Of a stretch of DNA of 27,822 nt, positions 16,801 to 26,236 are shown piece after piece. Under the pieces are notes generated by a model, which saw nothing but the letters and a program-made list of their open reading frames with translations, did not search any database and was not told where the DNA came from. Numbering within the stretch: position 1 is the first letter of the stretch; the number at the start of each line of letters is the position of its first letter. Made by a program: the position numbers and the translations under genes. Source of the DNA: an uncultured Ruminococcus sp. Lineage in GTDB: Bacteria; Bacillota; Clostridia; Oscillospirales; CAG-382. The stretch spans positions 1 through 27,822 of the forward strand of contig CACZRJ010000052.1 in the NCBI GenBank assembly GCA_902783535.1, read 5' to 3'.

Positions 16801-17678
16801 TCTCCAGGATTCTTCCCTCGGAAGACATGCCTTTCCTGCCGGACGGCACGCCGCTCGACATCGTTTTGAACCCGCTGGGCGTTCCTTCCCGAATGAACAT
16901 CGGACAGGTCCTTGAAGTCCACCTTGGAATGGCTGCGAAAAAGAAGGGCGTCAAGGTCATGACACCCGTTTTCGACGGAGCAAACGAAAAGGACATCCAG
17001 GAATGGCTCCGCGAAGCCGGATGCAGCGAAACCGGAAAGACCATCCTTTATGACGGCCGGACCGGGCAGCCGTTCGATAACCCCGTTACGGTCGGAATCA
17101 TGTACTTCCTGAAACTGCACCACCTCGTCGACGACAAGATCCACGCGAGGTCCACCGGCCCGTACTCTCTCGTGACGCAGCAGCCTCTTGGAGGCAAAGC
17201 GCAGTTCGGAGGACAGCGTTTCGGTGAAATGGAAGTCTGGGCTCTGGAGGCCTATGGAGCGGCATATACGCTTCAGGAGATCCTCACGGTGAAGTCGGAC
17301 GACGTCAAGGGACGCGTCAAGGCATATGAAGCCATCGTCAAAGGCCAGAATATCCCGACTCCCGGCGTCCCGGCGTCGTTCAAGGTCCTTGTGAAGGAAC
17401 TGCAGTCTCTCGGACTGAACGTCTGCGTCCGCGACAAGTCCGGGAATGAGATCCCGATGAAGGATTACGACGACGACGGTCTGGACGAACGCGTCACCAC
17501 GGATGCCGATATCGGCGAGTCCGTACTCGATACGCAGTCCGGCATGGTCGAGGAAACGGAAGACAGCGTTCACGCCGGCCTTTCCGCAAACGAGATCGGC
17601 GACTTGAACGAAGAGTCCGACGATACCGAAGAAGAATATTACTACGATCCCAATGAAAACAACGAATCGGATGAATAA
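13899..17678 (+). CDS. rpoB: RNA polymerase subunit beta
   Basis: A 1259-residue beta subunit of the core RNA polymerase. The start MVHEVMLGKTKRLSFSKID follows GGAG at eight bases. The rifampicin-binding cluster lies at about residues 505-535 (LSQFMDQSNPLAELTHKRR, then SALGPGGLSRDRA), with the usual sensitive-type Asp, His and Ser. Other landmarks are GRMCPIETPEGPNIGLI, GYNYEDAVLLNERLV, GDKMAGRHGNKGV (955-967), VLNPLGVPSRMNIGQ and QPLGGKAQFGGQRFGEME. The C-terminus is a long acidic tail (EESDDTEEEYYYDPN). Length and features are typical of Clostridia. It is followed by rpoC after 19 bases. The genes rplJ and rplL, usually upstream, are not here. Confidence 0.99.
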   Translation: MVHEVMLGKTKRLSFSKIDEVAEMPNLIEVQKKSFDEFVNKEIGEVLKDISPMTDYSGNLVIEFIDYKLNETPKYTIEECKERDLNYASPFRVTVRLTNRATGEVKEQEIYMGDFPIMTDSGTFVINGAERVVVSQIVRSPGIYYDEVQDKSGNRMYSSTVIPYRGAWLEYETDTSNVFYVRIDKNRKMPVTILLRAFDLGTNAAILEKFGDEPILAATLEKDTIPAEVERLALEGETADPTEEALKEIYKKLRPGEPPIIESAKTLIHNMFFDPKRYDISPVGRYKFNKKLSIAHRIAGHTLANDIYNPFTGELLFEAGRKLSRKEAETAVRAGVCEADVFVETEEDEEVIRTRVRVFSNYMVDASEVTGIPNEELGLDEMVSMNALKALIEEVGLQDREALKQEILRRRTELVPNTITKEDILASVNYLLCLSHNVGHIDDIDHLGNRRIRAVGELLLNQLRIGFSRMDKIVKEKMTTQDVDTITPQSLVNIRPIVSAIRDFFGSSPLSQFMDQSNPLAELTHKRRISALGPGGLSRDRASFEVRDVHYTHYGRMCPIETPEGPNIGLISSLACYAKVNRFGFIETPYRVVRNGVATKEVVYLSADMEDEYVVATANEPLDENGHFANRKVVARHLDEIGEFEADRIDLMDVSPKMVVSVATAMIPFLENDDNTRALMGSNMQKQAVPLMTCEAPIVATGMEYRAAYDSGVLVICKNDGYAESVTSDEVVIHTDDGKTDVYKLIKFKRSNAGTCVNQRPVVSKGDRVLAGDVIADGPATANGEVALGKNALIGFMTWEGYNYEDAVLLNERLVRDDVYTSIHIEEYYCESRDTKLGPEEITRQLTNVSDDTVKDLDADGIIRIGAEVHSGDILVGKVTPKGETELTAEERLLRAIFGEKAREVRDTSLKLPHGESGVVVDVKVFSRDDCDVLAPGVIKCVRVYVAQKRKISVGDKMAGRHGNKGVISRILPSEDMPFLPDGTPLDIVLNPLGVPSRMNIGQVLEVHLGMAAKKKGVKVMTPVFDGANEKDIQEWLREAGCSETGKTILYDGRTGQPFDNPVTVGIMYFLKLHHLVDDKIHARSTGPYSLVTQQPLGGKAQFGGQRFGEMEVWALEAYGAAYTLQEILTVKSDDVKGRVKAYEAIVKGQNIPTPGVPASFKVLVKELQSLGLNVCVRDKSGNEIPMKDYDDDGLDERVTTDADIGESVLDTQSGMVEETEDSVHAGLSANEIGDLNEESDDTEEEYYYDPNENNESDE

Positions 17679-17697
17679 TCAGGGAGGAGATTGAAGT

Positions 17698-20600
17698 ATG
17701 GAAAACGCAAACATGGAGTTTGAATCGATTCAGATCGGTCTTGCTTCCCCTGAAATGATAAGGAAATGGTCTTACGGAGAGGTCAAGAAACCCGAGACCA
17801 TCAACTACCGCACATTGAAACCGGAACGCGACGGTTTGTTCTGCGAAAGGATCTTTGGCCCGACCAAGGACTGGGAATGCCATTGCGGAAAATACAAAAA
17901 GGGCGTCCGGTACAAGGGAAAGAAATGCGAGAAATGCGGCGTTGAGATCACAACGAACAAAGTGCGCCGCGAACGGATGGGACATGTCGAGCTCGCCGCT
18001 CCCGTCTCTCACATCTGGTATTTCCGCACGATCCCGTCAAGGATGAGCATCCTGCTCGGGATCTCCCCCAAAATGCTTGAAAAAGTTCTCTATTTCGGTC
18101 AATATATCGTGACCGATCCGGGAGACACGCCTCTCGAAAAGAAACAGTTTTTGGACGAAGACAGCTACCGCATCTACCGCGAGCGCTACGAAGACGACTT
18201 CGACGCCGGCATGGGCGCGGAAGCGATCGAGAAGCTTCTGAAAGAAATCGATCTGGATGAAGAGGCCGAAAACCTGAAGAGAGAAATCCAGACTGCCACC
18301 GGGCAGAAAAAACAGCGTGCGATCAAGACGCTGGAAGTCGTCGAGGCATTCAGAACATCCGGAAACCGTCCGGAATGGATGATCCTCCGGGCGCTTCCGG
18401 TCATTCCGCCGGAGCTTCGTCCGATGGTCCAGCTGGACGGCGGCCGTTTCGCGACCTCGGATCTGAACGATCTGTACCGCCGCGTCATCAACCGCAACAA
18501 CCGTCTGCTGAAACTGCAGGAACTGCAGGCACCCGATATCATCATCCGTAACGAGAAGCGTATGCTTCAGGAAGCCGTAGACGCTCTGATCGACAACGGC
18601 CGCCGCGGAAGACCCGTGACCGGACCCAGCAACCGTCCTCTGAAATCTCTTTCCGAGATGCTGCGCGGCAAACAGGGCCGCTTCCGTCAGAACCTGCTCG
18701 GGAAGCGCGTCGACTATTCCGGACGTTCCGTTATCGTCGTAGGGCCTGAGCTCAAGATCTATCAGTGCGGCCTGCCGAAGGAGATGGCGCTCGAGCTGTT
18801 CAAGCCGTTCGTCATGAAGCACCTGACCGAGACCGGAAAGGCGCAGAACATCCGCGAGGCGAAGAAACGCGTGGAGCGCGCCAACGCGGAAGTCTGGGAC
18901 TCTCTCGACGTCGTCATCAAGGAGCATCCCGTTCTGCTGAACCGTGCGCCGACCCTTCACAGACTTTCCATTCAGGCGTTCGAACCCGTTCTGGTGGAAG
19001 GACGCGCGATCAAGCTGCATCCGCTCGTCTGCACACCGTTCAACGCGGACTTTGACGGCGACCAGATGCCTGTTCACGTTCCGCTGTCCGCAGAGGCACA
19101 GGCCGAGGCGAGATTCCTGATGCTCTCCTCCAACAACCTCCTGAAGCCGGCAAGCGGACACGCCGTCAACGTACCTTCTCAGGACATGGTCCTCGGATCT
19201 TACTATCTGACCATGGACAAGGCCGGCGAACCCGGCGAAGGCAAGTGGTTCAAGGACTTTGACGAAGCGGTGATGGCCTACGAGAACGGAGATCTCGGGC
19301 TACATGCGCAGATCCATGTCCGCGTGACCAAGGAAATCGACGGCAAAATGATGACCGGGATCGCTCACACGACGCTCGGACGTCTGATCTTCAACCGGCC
19401 GATCCCTCAGGATCTCGGCATCGTCGACCGTTCCGACCCCGCCAACTGGTTCAAGCCGGAGATCGATACGGTCTGCGTCAGCAAGACGCTGAAGAAGATC
19501 CTCGACCTGACCATCCGTAAGCACGGAAACGTCAGAACATGCGAGGTCCTCGACCAGATCAAGGCGCAGGGATACAAGTATTCCACGAAGGCTTCGCTTT
19601 CCATTTCGGTTTATGATATGACCATTCCGGAAAAGAAAGCCGAACTCATCGCGGCAGCCGAAAAAGAAGTGGACCAGATCACCGAGTACTATCTCGAAGG
19701 CACGATGACCGACGAAGACCGTTCCAAGGCCGTCTGCGACATCTGGAACAAGTGCACCGATGACGTCGGAGCCGAACTTCAGAAGTCTCTTGACAAATAC
19801 AACCCGATCAATATGATGGCGGTTTCCGGCGCGCGAGGCAGCGACAAGCAGATGCGTCAGCTGTCAGGTATGCGCGGACTGATGGCTTCCGCTTCCGGTA
19901 AGACCATCGAAATGCCGATCAAAGCCAACTTCCGCGAAGGCATGAAGGTTCTCGAATACTTCACTGCTGCGAGAGGCGCCCGTAAAGGACTTTCCGATAC
20001 GGCTCTCCGTACCGCGGACTCCGGCTATCTGACCAGACGTCTTGTCGACGTCTCCCAGGAAGTCATCGTTCGCGAAAGCGACTGCGGAGACAACCGCGGT
20101 CTCTGGCTGTCCGAGATCTCTGTCTCGACAGGCGGAAACGATAATAAGAAACAAATCATCGAGACGCTCGGGCAGCGTCTGCCGGGCAGATACGCCATCG
20201 GCGACGTTAAGGACAAGGACGGAAACGTCATCGTCCGCGACAATACGATGATCACCGACGAAGACGCAGAGAAGATCGTCGCCAGCGGAATCGAACGCGT
20301 ACACGTTCGCTCCGTCATCAACTGCCGTTCGAAATACGGCGTCTGCGCGCACTGCTACGGCTCCGACATGTCTTCCGGAAAACCGGTGTCGATCGGCGAA
20401 GCCGTCGGCATCATCGCCGCACAGTCCATCGGCGAACCCGGCACACAGCTGACCATGCGTACATTCCACAGCGGCGGCGTCGCCGGCGGAGACATCACAC
20501 AGGGTCTGCCCCGCGTCGAAGAAATCTTCGAAGCCAGGCGTCCGAAGAAATCCGCGATTCTCGCGAAGATCTCCGGAACCGTCAGCATCAAGGAGGAAAA

Positions 20601-21276
20601 GAAGGCCAAGCAGGTCACCATCGTCAACGACGAAGGCGAAGCTTCCAGCGTGTCCGTTCCTCTGCTCGTCAAAATCGCGGTCCACGACGGCGATCATGTC
20701 GAAAAGTGCCAGAAACTCACCGAGGGCACCGAAGCCCCGCAGGACATTCTGGAAATCAGCGGAATGGATGCGGTCTACGACTATATCATCCGCGAAGTCC
20801 AGAGCGTTTACGTCTCCCAGGGCGTTGAGCTTGCCGACAAGCACATTGAGATCATCGCAAGGCAGATGACGCAGAAGATCCGCGTGGATTCCTGCGGGAA
20901 CACCGGATTGCTCGTCGGCGCCGCCGTGAATATCAATGAATTCAACGATGCGAACGAAAAGATTGCCGCCGAAAACAAGAACAGCGACAATCCCGTTGCT
21001 CTGATTCCTGCAGAAGGAACGCCGATGCTGCTCGGTATCACCAAAGCCGCGCTGTCCACGGAGTCCTTCCTGTCCGCCGCATCTTTCCAGGAAACGACGA
21101 AGGTCCTCGCCGACGCCGCCATCAAAGGAAAGCGCGATCCGCTGCTCGGTCTGAAGGAGAACGTGATCATCGGTAAGCTGATCCCCGCCGGGACCGGCAT
21201 GCAGATGTACCGCGACACGCAGGTGGATATGGACGAGCATTTCGGGGAAGGCACGTACGCCGCGGAAGAACAGTAA
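17698..21276 (+). CDS. rpoC: RNA polymerase subunit beta'
   Basis: A 1192-residue beta' subunit with a GGAGG site ten bases before the ATG. The N-terminal zinc site is C61, C63, C77 and C80 (CHCGKYKKGVRYKGKKCEKC), with one extra residue between the Cys pairs compared with the usual spacing. The clamp and lid segment RVDYSGRSVIVVGPELK is normal. The catalytic magnesium loop is NADFDGDQMPVHVPLS (449-464; D451, D453, D455); the residue after Met is Pro where Ala is nearly universal. The bridge helix reads YFTAARGARKGLSDTALRTA (from Y754), with Arg at 759 where His is usual. The trigger-loop region and second zinc site (NCRSKYGVCAHCYG) are present. There is no large lineage insertion, as in other Firmicutes. 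Reading frame and length show no damage. Confidence 0.99.
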   Translation: MENANMEFESIQIGLASPEMIRKWSYGEVKKPETINYRTLKPERDGLFCERIFGPTKDWECHCGKYKKGVRYKGKKCEKCGVEITTNKVRRERMGHVELAAPVSHIWYFRTIPSRMSILLGISPKMLEKVLYFGQYIVTDPGDTPLEKKQFLDEDSYRIYRERYEDDFDAGMGAEAIEKLLKEIDLDEEAENLKREIQTATGQKKQRAIKTLEVVEAFRTSGNRPEWMILRALPVIPPELRPMVQLDGGRFATSDLNDLYRRVINRNNRLLKLQELQAPDIIIRNEKRMLQEAVDALIDNGRRGRPVTGPSNRPLKSLSEMLRGKQGRFRQNLLGKRVDYSGRSVIVVGPELKIYQCGLPKEMALELFKPFVMKHLTETGKAQNIREAKKRVERANAEVWDSLDVVIKEHPVLLNRAPTLHRLSIQAFEPVLVEGRAIKLHPLVCTPFNADFDGDQMPVHVPLSAEAQAEARFLMLSSNNLLKPASGHAVNVPSQDMVLGSYYLTMDKAGEPGEGKWFKDFDEAVMAYENGDLGLHAQIHVRVTKEIDGKMMTGIAHTTLGRLIFNRPIPQDLGIVDRSDPANWFKPEIDTVCVSKTLKKILDLTIRKHGNVRTCEVLDQIKAQGYKYSTKASLSISVYDMTIPEKKAELIAAAEKEVDQITEYYLEGTMTDEDRSKAVCDIWNKCTDDVGAELQKSLDKYNPINMMAVSGARGSDKQMRQLSGMRGLMASASGKTIEMPIKANFREGMKVLEYFTAARGARKGLSDTALRTADSGYLTRRLVDVSQEVIVRESDCGDNRGLWLSEISVSTGGNDNKKQIIETLGQRLPGRYAIGDVKDKDGNVIVRDNTMITDEDAEKIVASGIERVHVRSVINCRSKYGVCAHCYGSDMSSGKPVSIGEAVGIIAAQSIGEPGTQLTMRTFHSGGVAGGDITQGLPRVEEIFEARRPKKSAILAKISGTVSIKEEKKAKQVTIVNDEGEASSVSVPLLVKIAVHDGDHVEKCQKLTEGTEAPQDILEISGMDAVYDYIIREVQSVYVSQGVELADKHIEIIARQMTQKIRVDSCGNTGLLVGAAVNINEFNDANEKIAAENKNSDNPVALIPAEGTPMLLGITKAALSTESFLSAASFQETTKVLADAAIKGKRDPLLGLKENVIIGKLIPAGTGMQMYRDTQVDMDEHFGEGTYAAEEQ

Positions 21277-21282
21277 AACCGA

Positions 21283-21531
21283 ATGGACGAACCGCGAACC
21301 GTGGAGGCCGGCCGCAACCGGTCTCTGAAACTGATCCGAAGAGGAGAAGTCTGCCGCGTCTGGATCGCATCCGACGCGGACGGGGCTTTTTCCGAAGAAC
21401 TGACGGCTGCCGCAATCCGGGCCGGTCTTGTTCCCGACAGGAGCAAAACAGGAAGGCAGCTTGCGGACATGTGCGGCGTGGAAGTATTCACTGCCGCCGC
21501 CGTCGAAAGAAAATCGATTACAGGCTCTTGA
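21283..21531 (+). CDS. ybxF: L7Ae-like K-turn-binding protein (YbxF type)
   Basis: An 82-residue protein in the position where Firmicutes carry the YbxF/L7Ae-L30e gene, between rpoC and rpsL. The order AGRNRSLKLIRRGEVCRVWI (RNA-binding loop and first helix), ASDAD, then GRQLADMCGVEVFTAAAV follows the family fold, which binds kink-turn RNA. The sequence is quite divergent and lacks the longer N-terminal helix of some relatives. The ATG lies six bases after the rpoC stop with only a weak ribosome binding site, so translation may be coupled. Its stop codon overlaps the -35 box of the rpsL promoter. Family membership rests on both pattern and context; function is inferred. Confidence 0.8.
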   Translation: MDEPRTVEAGRNRSLKLIRRGEVCRVWIASDADGAFSEELTAAAIRAGLVPDRSKTGRQLADMCGVEVFTAAAVERKSITGS

Positions 21532-21556
21532 CAAAGGGTCGAGAGCTTAGTATAAT
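21528..21556 (+). promoter_or_regulatory. Perfect consensus promoter before rpsL
   Basis: TTGACA (21528-21533), 17-base spacer, TATAAT (21551-21556): a full consensus sigma-A promoter. The -35 box overlaps the TGA (21529-21531) of the L7Ae-like gene. It would give a leader of roughly 30 bases before rpsL. Confidence 0.9.
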
Positions 21557-21591
21557 GGCGTGTTGCCAATTTTCAGGAAAGGAGGATAATT

Positions 21592-22011
21592 ATGCCTACA
21601 TTCAATCAGCTGGTCAAACAGGGACGTCACGACAAGATCTACAAGTCCAAGGCTCCGGCTCTTCAGAAAGGAACGAACTCGATCAAAAACGTCAGCACGA
21701 GTCAGTCCGCTCCCCAGAAGAGAGGCGTTTGCACGAAAGTCGCAATCAAGACCCCGAAGAAGCCGAACTCCGCTCAGAGAAAGATCGCGAGAGTCAGACT
21801 TTCCAACGGCATGGAAGTGACTGCGTACATTCCCGGCATCGGACACAATCTCCAGGAACACTCCGTCGTACTGATTCGTGGAGGAAGAGTGAAAGACCTG
21901 CCTGGCGTACGTTACCACATTATCCGCGGAACGCTGGATACGCAGGGCGTCGCCAAGAGAAACCAAGCCCGTTCAAAATACGGCGCGAAGCGGCCGAAAG
22001 CCGCGAAGTAA
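21592..22011 (+). CDS. rpsL: 30S ribosomal protein S12
   Basis: A 139-residue S12, part of the decoding centre of the 30S subunit. AAAGGAGG precedes the ATG by six bases. Conserved segments are MPTFNQLVKQGR, SKAPALQKG, KRGVCTKV, TPKKPNSA (residues 54-61; K56/K57 equal the streptomycin-related lysine region), GIGHNLQEHSVVLIRGGRVK and DLPGVRYHIIRGTLDTQGVA. K101 and D102 (the methylthiolation site in other bacteria) are wild type. The residue after PNSA is Gln (Q62) where most bacteria have Leu, and 29-40 differ from the common Clostridia pattern. Streptomycin sensitivity is expected from the lysines alone. Confidence 0.99.
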   Translation: MPTFNQLVKQGRHDKIYKSKAPALQKGTNSIKNVSTSQSAPQKRGVCTKVAIKTPKKPNSAQRKIARVRLSNGMEVTAYIPGIGHNLQEHSVVLIRGGRVKDLPGVRYHIIRGTLDTQGVAKRNQARSKYGAKRPKAAK

Positions 22012-22197
22012 GTCGGCTGAAAGCCGCAACACAACGTCCGAAAAAAACGGAAGAATTTAGTGCTTAATTATCCGCGCCCCCGCATTCGCGGAGGATGACA
22101 GATACAGAGGAGCACTTGACGGAAGATTTTTTCGAGTACCTGTGAACTCATTGAAAGCGCAAAGATGCGCGATCACTAATGAAGGAGGGAAGTAAAA
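22012..22197 (+). other. rpsL-rpsG intercistronic region with hairpins
   Basis: A 186-base gap that is long for this operon. It holds small inverted repeats (CCGCG 22072-22076 with CGCGG 22087-22091; GCGC 22157-22160 with GCGC 22167-22170) and the rpsG ribosome binding site. In E. coli, S7 binds the rpsL-rpsG intercistronic RNA to autoregulate the str operon; a similar role here is only a possibility. I see no strong promoter (a TTGACG near 22115 lacks a good -10) and no terminator. Confidence 0.4.
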
Positions 22198-22668
22198 GTG
22201 CCCAGAAGAGAACATGGATTTAAAAGGGAAGTGCTGCCGGATCCGGTCTATGGTTCCCAGCTTGTCACCAAGCTGATCAACGGAATCATGGAAGACGGTA
22301 AGAAAGGCGTTGCACAGAAGATCGTCTACGACGCATTTGAAAAAGTAGCCGAAAAATCCGGACAGGACGCGCTTGAGATGTTCAACAAAGCGCTGGCAAA
22401 CATCATGCCCACTCTGGAAGTCAAGGCTGTTCGTCGCGGCGGTTCCAACTATCAGGTTCCTATGGAAGTTCGTCCTGAACGCCGTCAGACGCTCGGACTC
22501 CGCTGGCTCGTGAACTATGCGAGAGCAAGAAGCGAGAGAACAATGGCGGACCGTCTGTTCGGCGAGATCATGGATGCCGTGAACGGCACCGGCGGCGCTG
22601 TCAAGAAGAGAGAAGACACGCTGAAAATGGCAGAGGCGAACAAAGCTTTCGCGCATTACCGCTGGTAA
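22198..22668 (+). CDS. rpsG: 30S ribosomal protein S7
   Basis: A 156-residue S7, an assembly protein of the 30S head and E-site neighbour. The start is a GTG behind AAGGAGG, read as MPRREHGFKREVLPDPVYGS. Typical segments are LVTKLINGIMEDGKKGVA, IMPTLEVKAVRRGGSNYQVP, RPERRQTLGLRWLVNYARAR and a C-terminal RREDTLKMAE-type segment (KKREDTLKMAEANKAFAHYRW at the end). Length is exactly normal. It lies 41 bases before fusA. Confidence 0.99.
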   Translation: MPRREHGFKREVLPDPVYGSQLVTKLINGIMEDGKKGVAQKIVYDAFEKVAEKSGQDALEMFNKALANIMPTLEVKAVRRGGSNYQVPMEVRPERRQTLGLRWLVNYARARSERTMADRLFGEIMDAVNGTGGAVKKREDTLKMAEANKAFAHYRW

Positions 22669-22709
22669 GCGCGGCCGCGTAGTCCGGACCTGTCAGAAGG
22701 AGAAAAAGA

Positions 22710-24788
<2,079 letters not shown>

Positions 24789-24854
24789 CATCCGTTCTCC
24801 GGCGATGCCGGCAAATACCTGCTTTCCCTGCGGGAGATCGAACAAAAATATCTC

Positions 24855-24882
24855 TTGACAGAAGGGAAAAATAAGGTATAAT
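24855..24882 (+). promoter_or_regulatory. Consensus promoter before tuf
   Basis: TTGACA (24855-24860), 16-base spacer, TATAAT (24877-24882). It would produce a leader of about 45 bases ending in TTTTTTGGAGG before the tuf start, allowing extra EF-Tu expression beyond read-through from fusA. Confidence 0.87.
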
Positions 24883-24933
24883 AAGAAGATGTAAAAAAAG
24901 AAGAATATCTCATTTTTTGGAGGAATTGTAACA

Positions 24934-26136
24934 ATGGCAAAAGCTAAGTTTGAAAAGACCAAGCCGCATGTTAACATTGGTACGATCGGACACATTGACC
25001 ACGGCAAAACCACTCTGACCGCAGCGATTACCAAAGTTCTTGCTCTGAGCGACCCGAACATCGAGTTCCTCGCTTACGACCAGATCGATAACGCTCCCGA
25101 AGAGAAAGCCAGAGGAATCACGATCAACACCAGACATGTTGAGTATCAGACAGCGAAGCGTCATTACGCCCATGTCGACTGCCCCGGCCACGCTGACTAT
25201 GTTAAAAACATGATCACCGGTGCTGCGCAGATGGACGGCGCGATCCTTGTCGTTGCGGCAAACGACGGCCCGATGCAGCAGACCCGTGAGCACATTCTGC
25301 TTGCCCGTCAGGTCGGCGTTCCGGCAATCGTTGTCTATATGAACAAAACGGACCTTGTTGACGACCCCGAACTGATCGAGATCGTTGAAATGGAAATCCG
25401 TGACCTGCTGTCCGAGTACGACTTCCCGGGCGATGACATTCCGATCATCCAGGGTTCCGCACGTCAGGCGCTTCTCAGCGATTCCAAAGATCCGAACGCT
25501 CCCGAATACGAATCCATTCACAAACTGATGGATGCAGTCGACGATTATATCCCGACTCCTCCGCGTGACGACACCAAGCCGTTCCTGATGCCTGTAGAAG
25601 ACGTCTTCTCCATCTCCGGACGCGGCACTGTCGCTACCGGCCGTGTCGAGCGTGGCGTTGTTAAGATGAACATGCCCGTCGAAATCGTCGGTATTCACGA
25701 GACCCGCAGCACTGTCGTTACCGGTATCGAAATGTTCCGTAAGATCATGGATTACGCGGAAGCCGGTGACAACGTCGGATGCCTGCTCCGTGGCGTTCAG
25801 AAGAAAGAAATCGAGAGAGGCCAGGTCCTGTGCGCTCCCGGTTCCGTTCATCCGCATACCAAATTCGTCGGCCAGGTCTACGTTCTGACCGAAAAAGAAG
25901 GCGGCCGTCATAAACCGTTCTTCTCCAACTATCGTCCTCAGTTCTACTTCCGCACCACCGACGTGACCGGCGTCATCACTCTGCCGGACGGCGTCGACAT
26001 GTGCAAACCCGGCGACAACGTCGAGATGAATGTCGAACTGATCACCCCGATCGCTATGGAGCAGAACCTCCGCTTCGCTATCCGTGAAGGCGGACGTACC
26101 GTAGGATCCGGTGTCGTTATCGAGATCAAGGAATAA
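24934..26136 (+). CDS. tuf: Elongation factor Tu
   Basis: A 400-residue EF-Tu, which delivers aminoacyl-tRNA to the ribosome. Motifs: G1 GHIDHGKTTLTAA (19-31), switch I KARGITINTRHVEY, G3 DCPGHADYVKNMITG (82-96), G4 NKTD (137-140; NKCD is more common), and the SARQAL segment. Domain 2 shows SISGRGTVATGRVERG; domain 3 shows GGRHKPFFSNYRPQFYFRTT and the C-terminal RFAIREGGRTVGSGVV. GGAGG lies ten bases before the ATG. It has its own promoter and a strong terminator, and ends the str block. Codon use is visibly more biased than in nearby genes, as expected for high expression. No elfamycin-resistance change is evident at the Gln of MQQTREH. Confidence 0.99.
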   Translation: MAKAKFEKTKPHVNIGTIGHIDHGKTTLTAAITKVLALSDPNIEFLAYDQIDNAPEEKARGITINTRHVEYQTAKRHYAHVDCPGHADYVKNMITGAAQMDGAILVVAANDGPMQQTREHILLARQVGVPAIVVYMNKTDLVDDPELIEIVEMEIRDLLSEYDFPGDDIPIIQGSARQALLSDSKDPNAPEYESIHKLMDAVDDYIPTPPRDDTKPFLMPVEDVFSISGRGTVATGRVERGVVKMNMPVEIVGIHETRSTVVTGIEMFRKIMDYAEAGDNVGCLLRGVQKKEIERGQVLCAPGSVHPHTKFVGQVYVLTEKEGGRHKPFFSNYRPQFYFRTTDVTGVITLPDGVDMCKPGDNVEMNVELITPIAMEQNLRFAIREGGRTVGSGVVIEIKE

Positions 26137-26167
26137 TTGGTTCTCACTGACGAAACGATCAAACAGT

Positions 26168-26207
26168 AAAAATTGCGCCGACCGCAAATTGCGGCCGGCG
26201 CATTTTT
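26168..26207. terminator. Bidirectional terminator between tuf and ribU
   Basis: A GC-rich hairpin (TGCGCCG-A-CCGC arm against GCGG-C-CGGCGCA, 26174-26202) is flanked by TTTTT on the right and AAAAA on the left, so it can end transcripts from both the plus-strand tuf and the convergent minus-strand ribU. Confidence 0.9.
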
Positions 26208-26236
26208 CGGAAAAAGCGATCGTGTTTCCCGGGAAA

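Noticed and set aside
14067..17573. Open frame of 1168 codons on the minus strand across rpoB
   Set aside because: It is exactly antisense to a conserved gene, resembles no protein family and lacks a ribosome binding site. The codon bias of highly expressed genes with C or G in third positions removes antisense stops.
19864..21534. Open frame of 556 codons on the minus strand across rpoC
   Set aside because: Antisense shadow, low-complexity composition, no start signal; rpoC on the plus strand explains the region.
24789..24850. Possible terminator between fusA and tuf (CCGGCGATGCCGG)
   Set aside because: The stem is only five base pairs and no T-run follows it.
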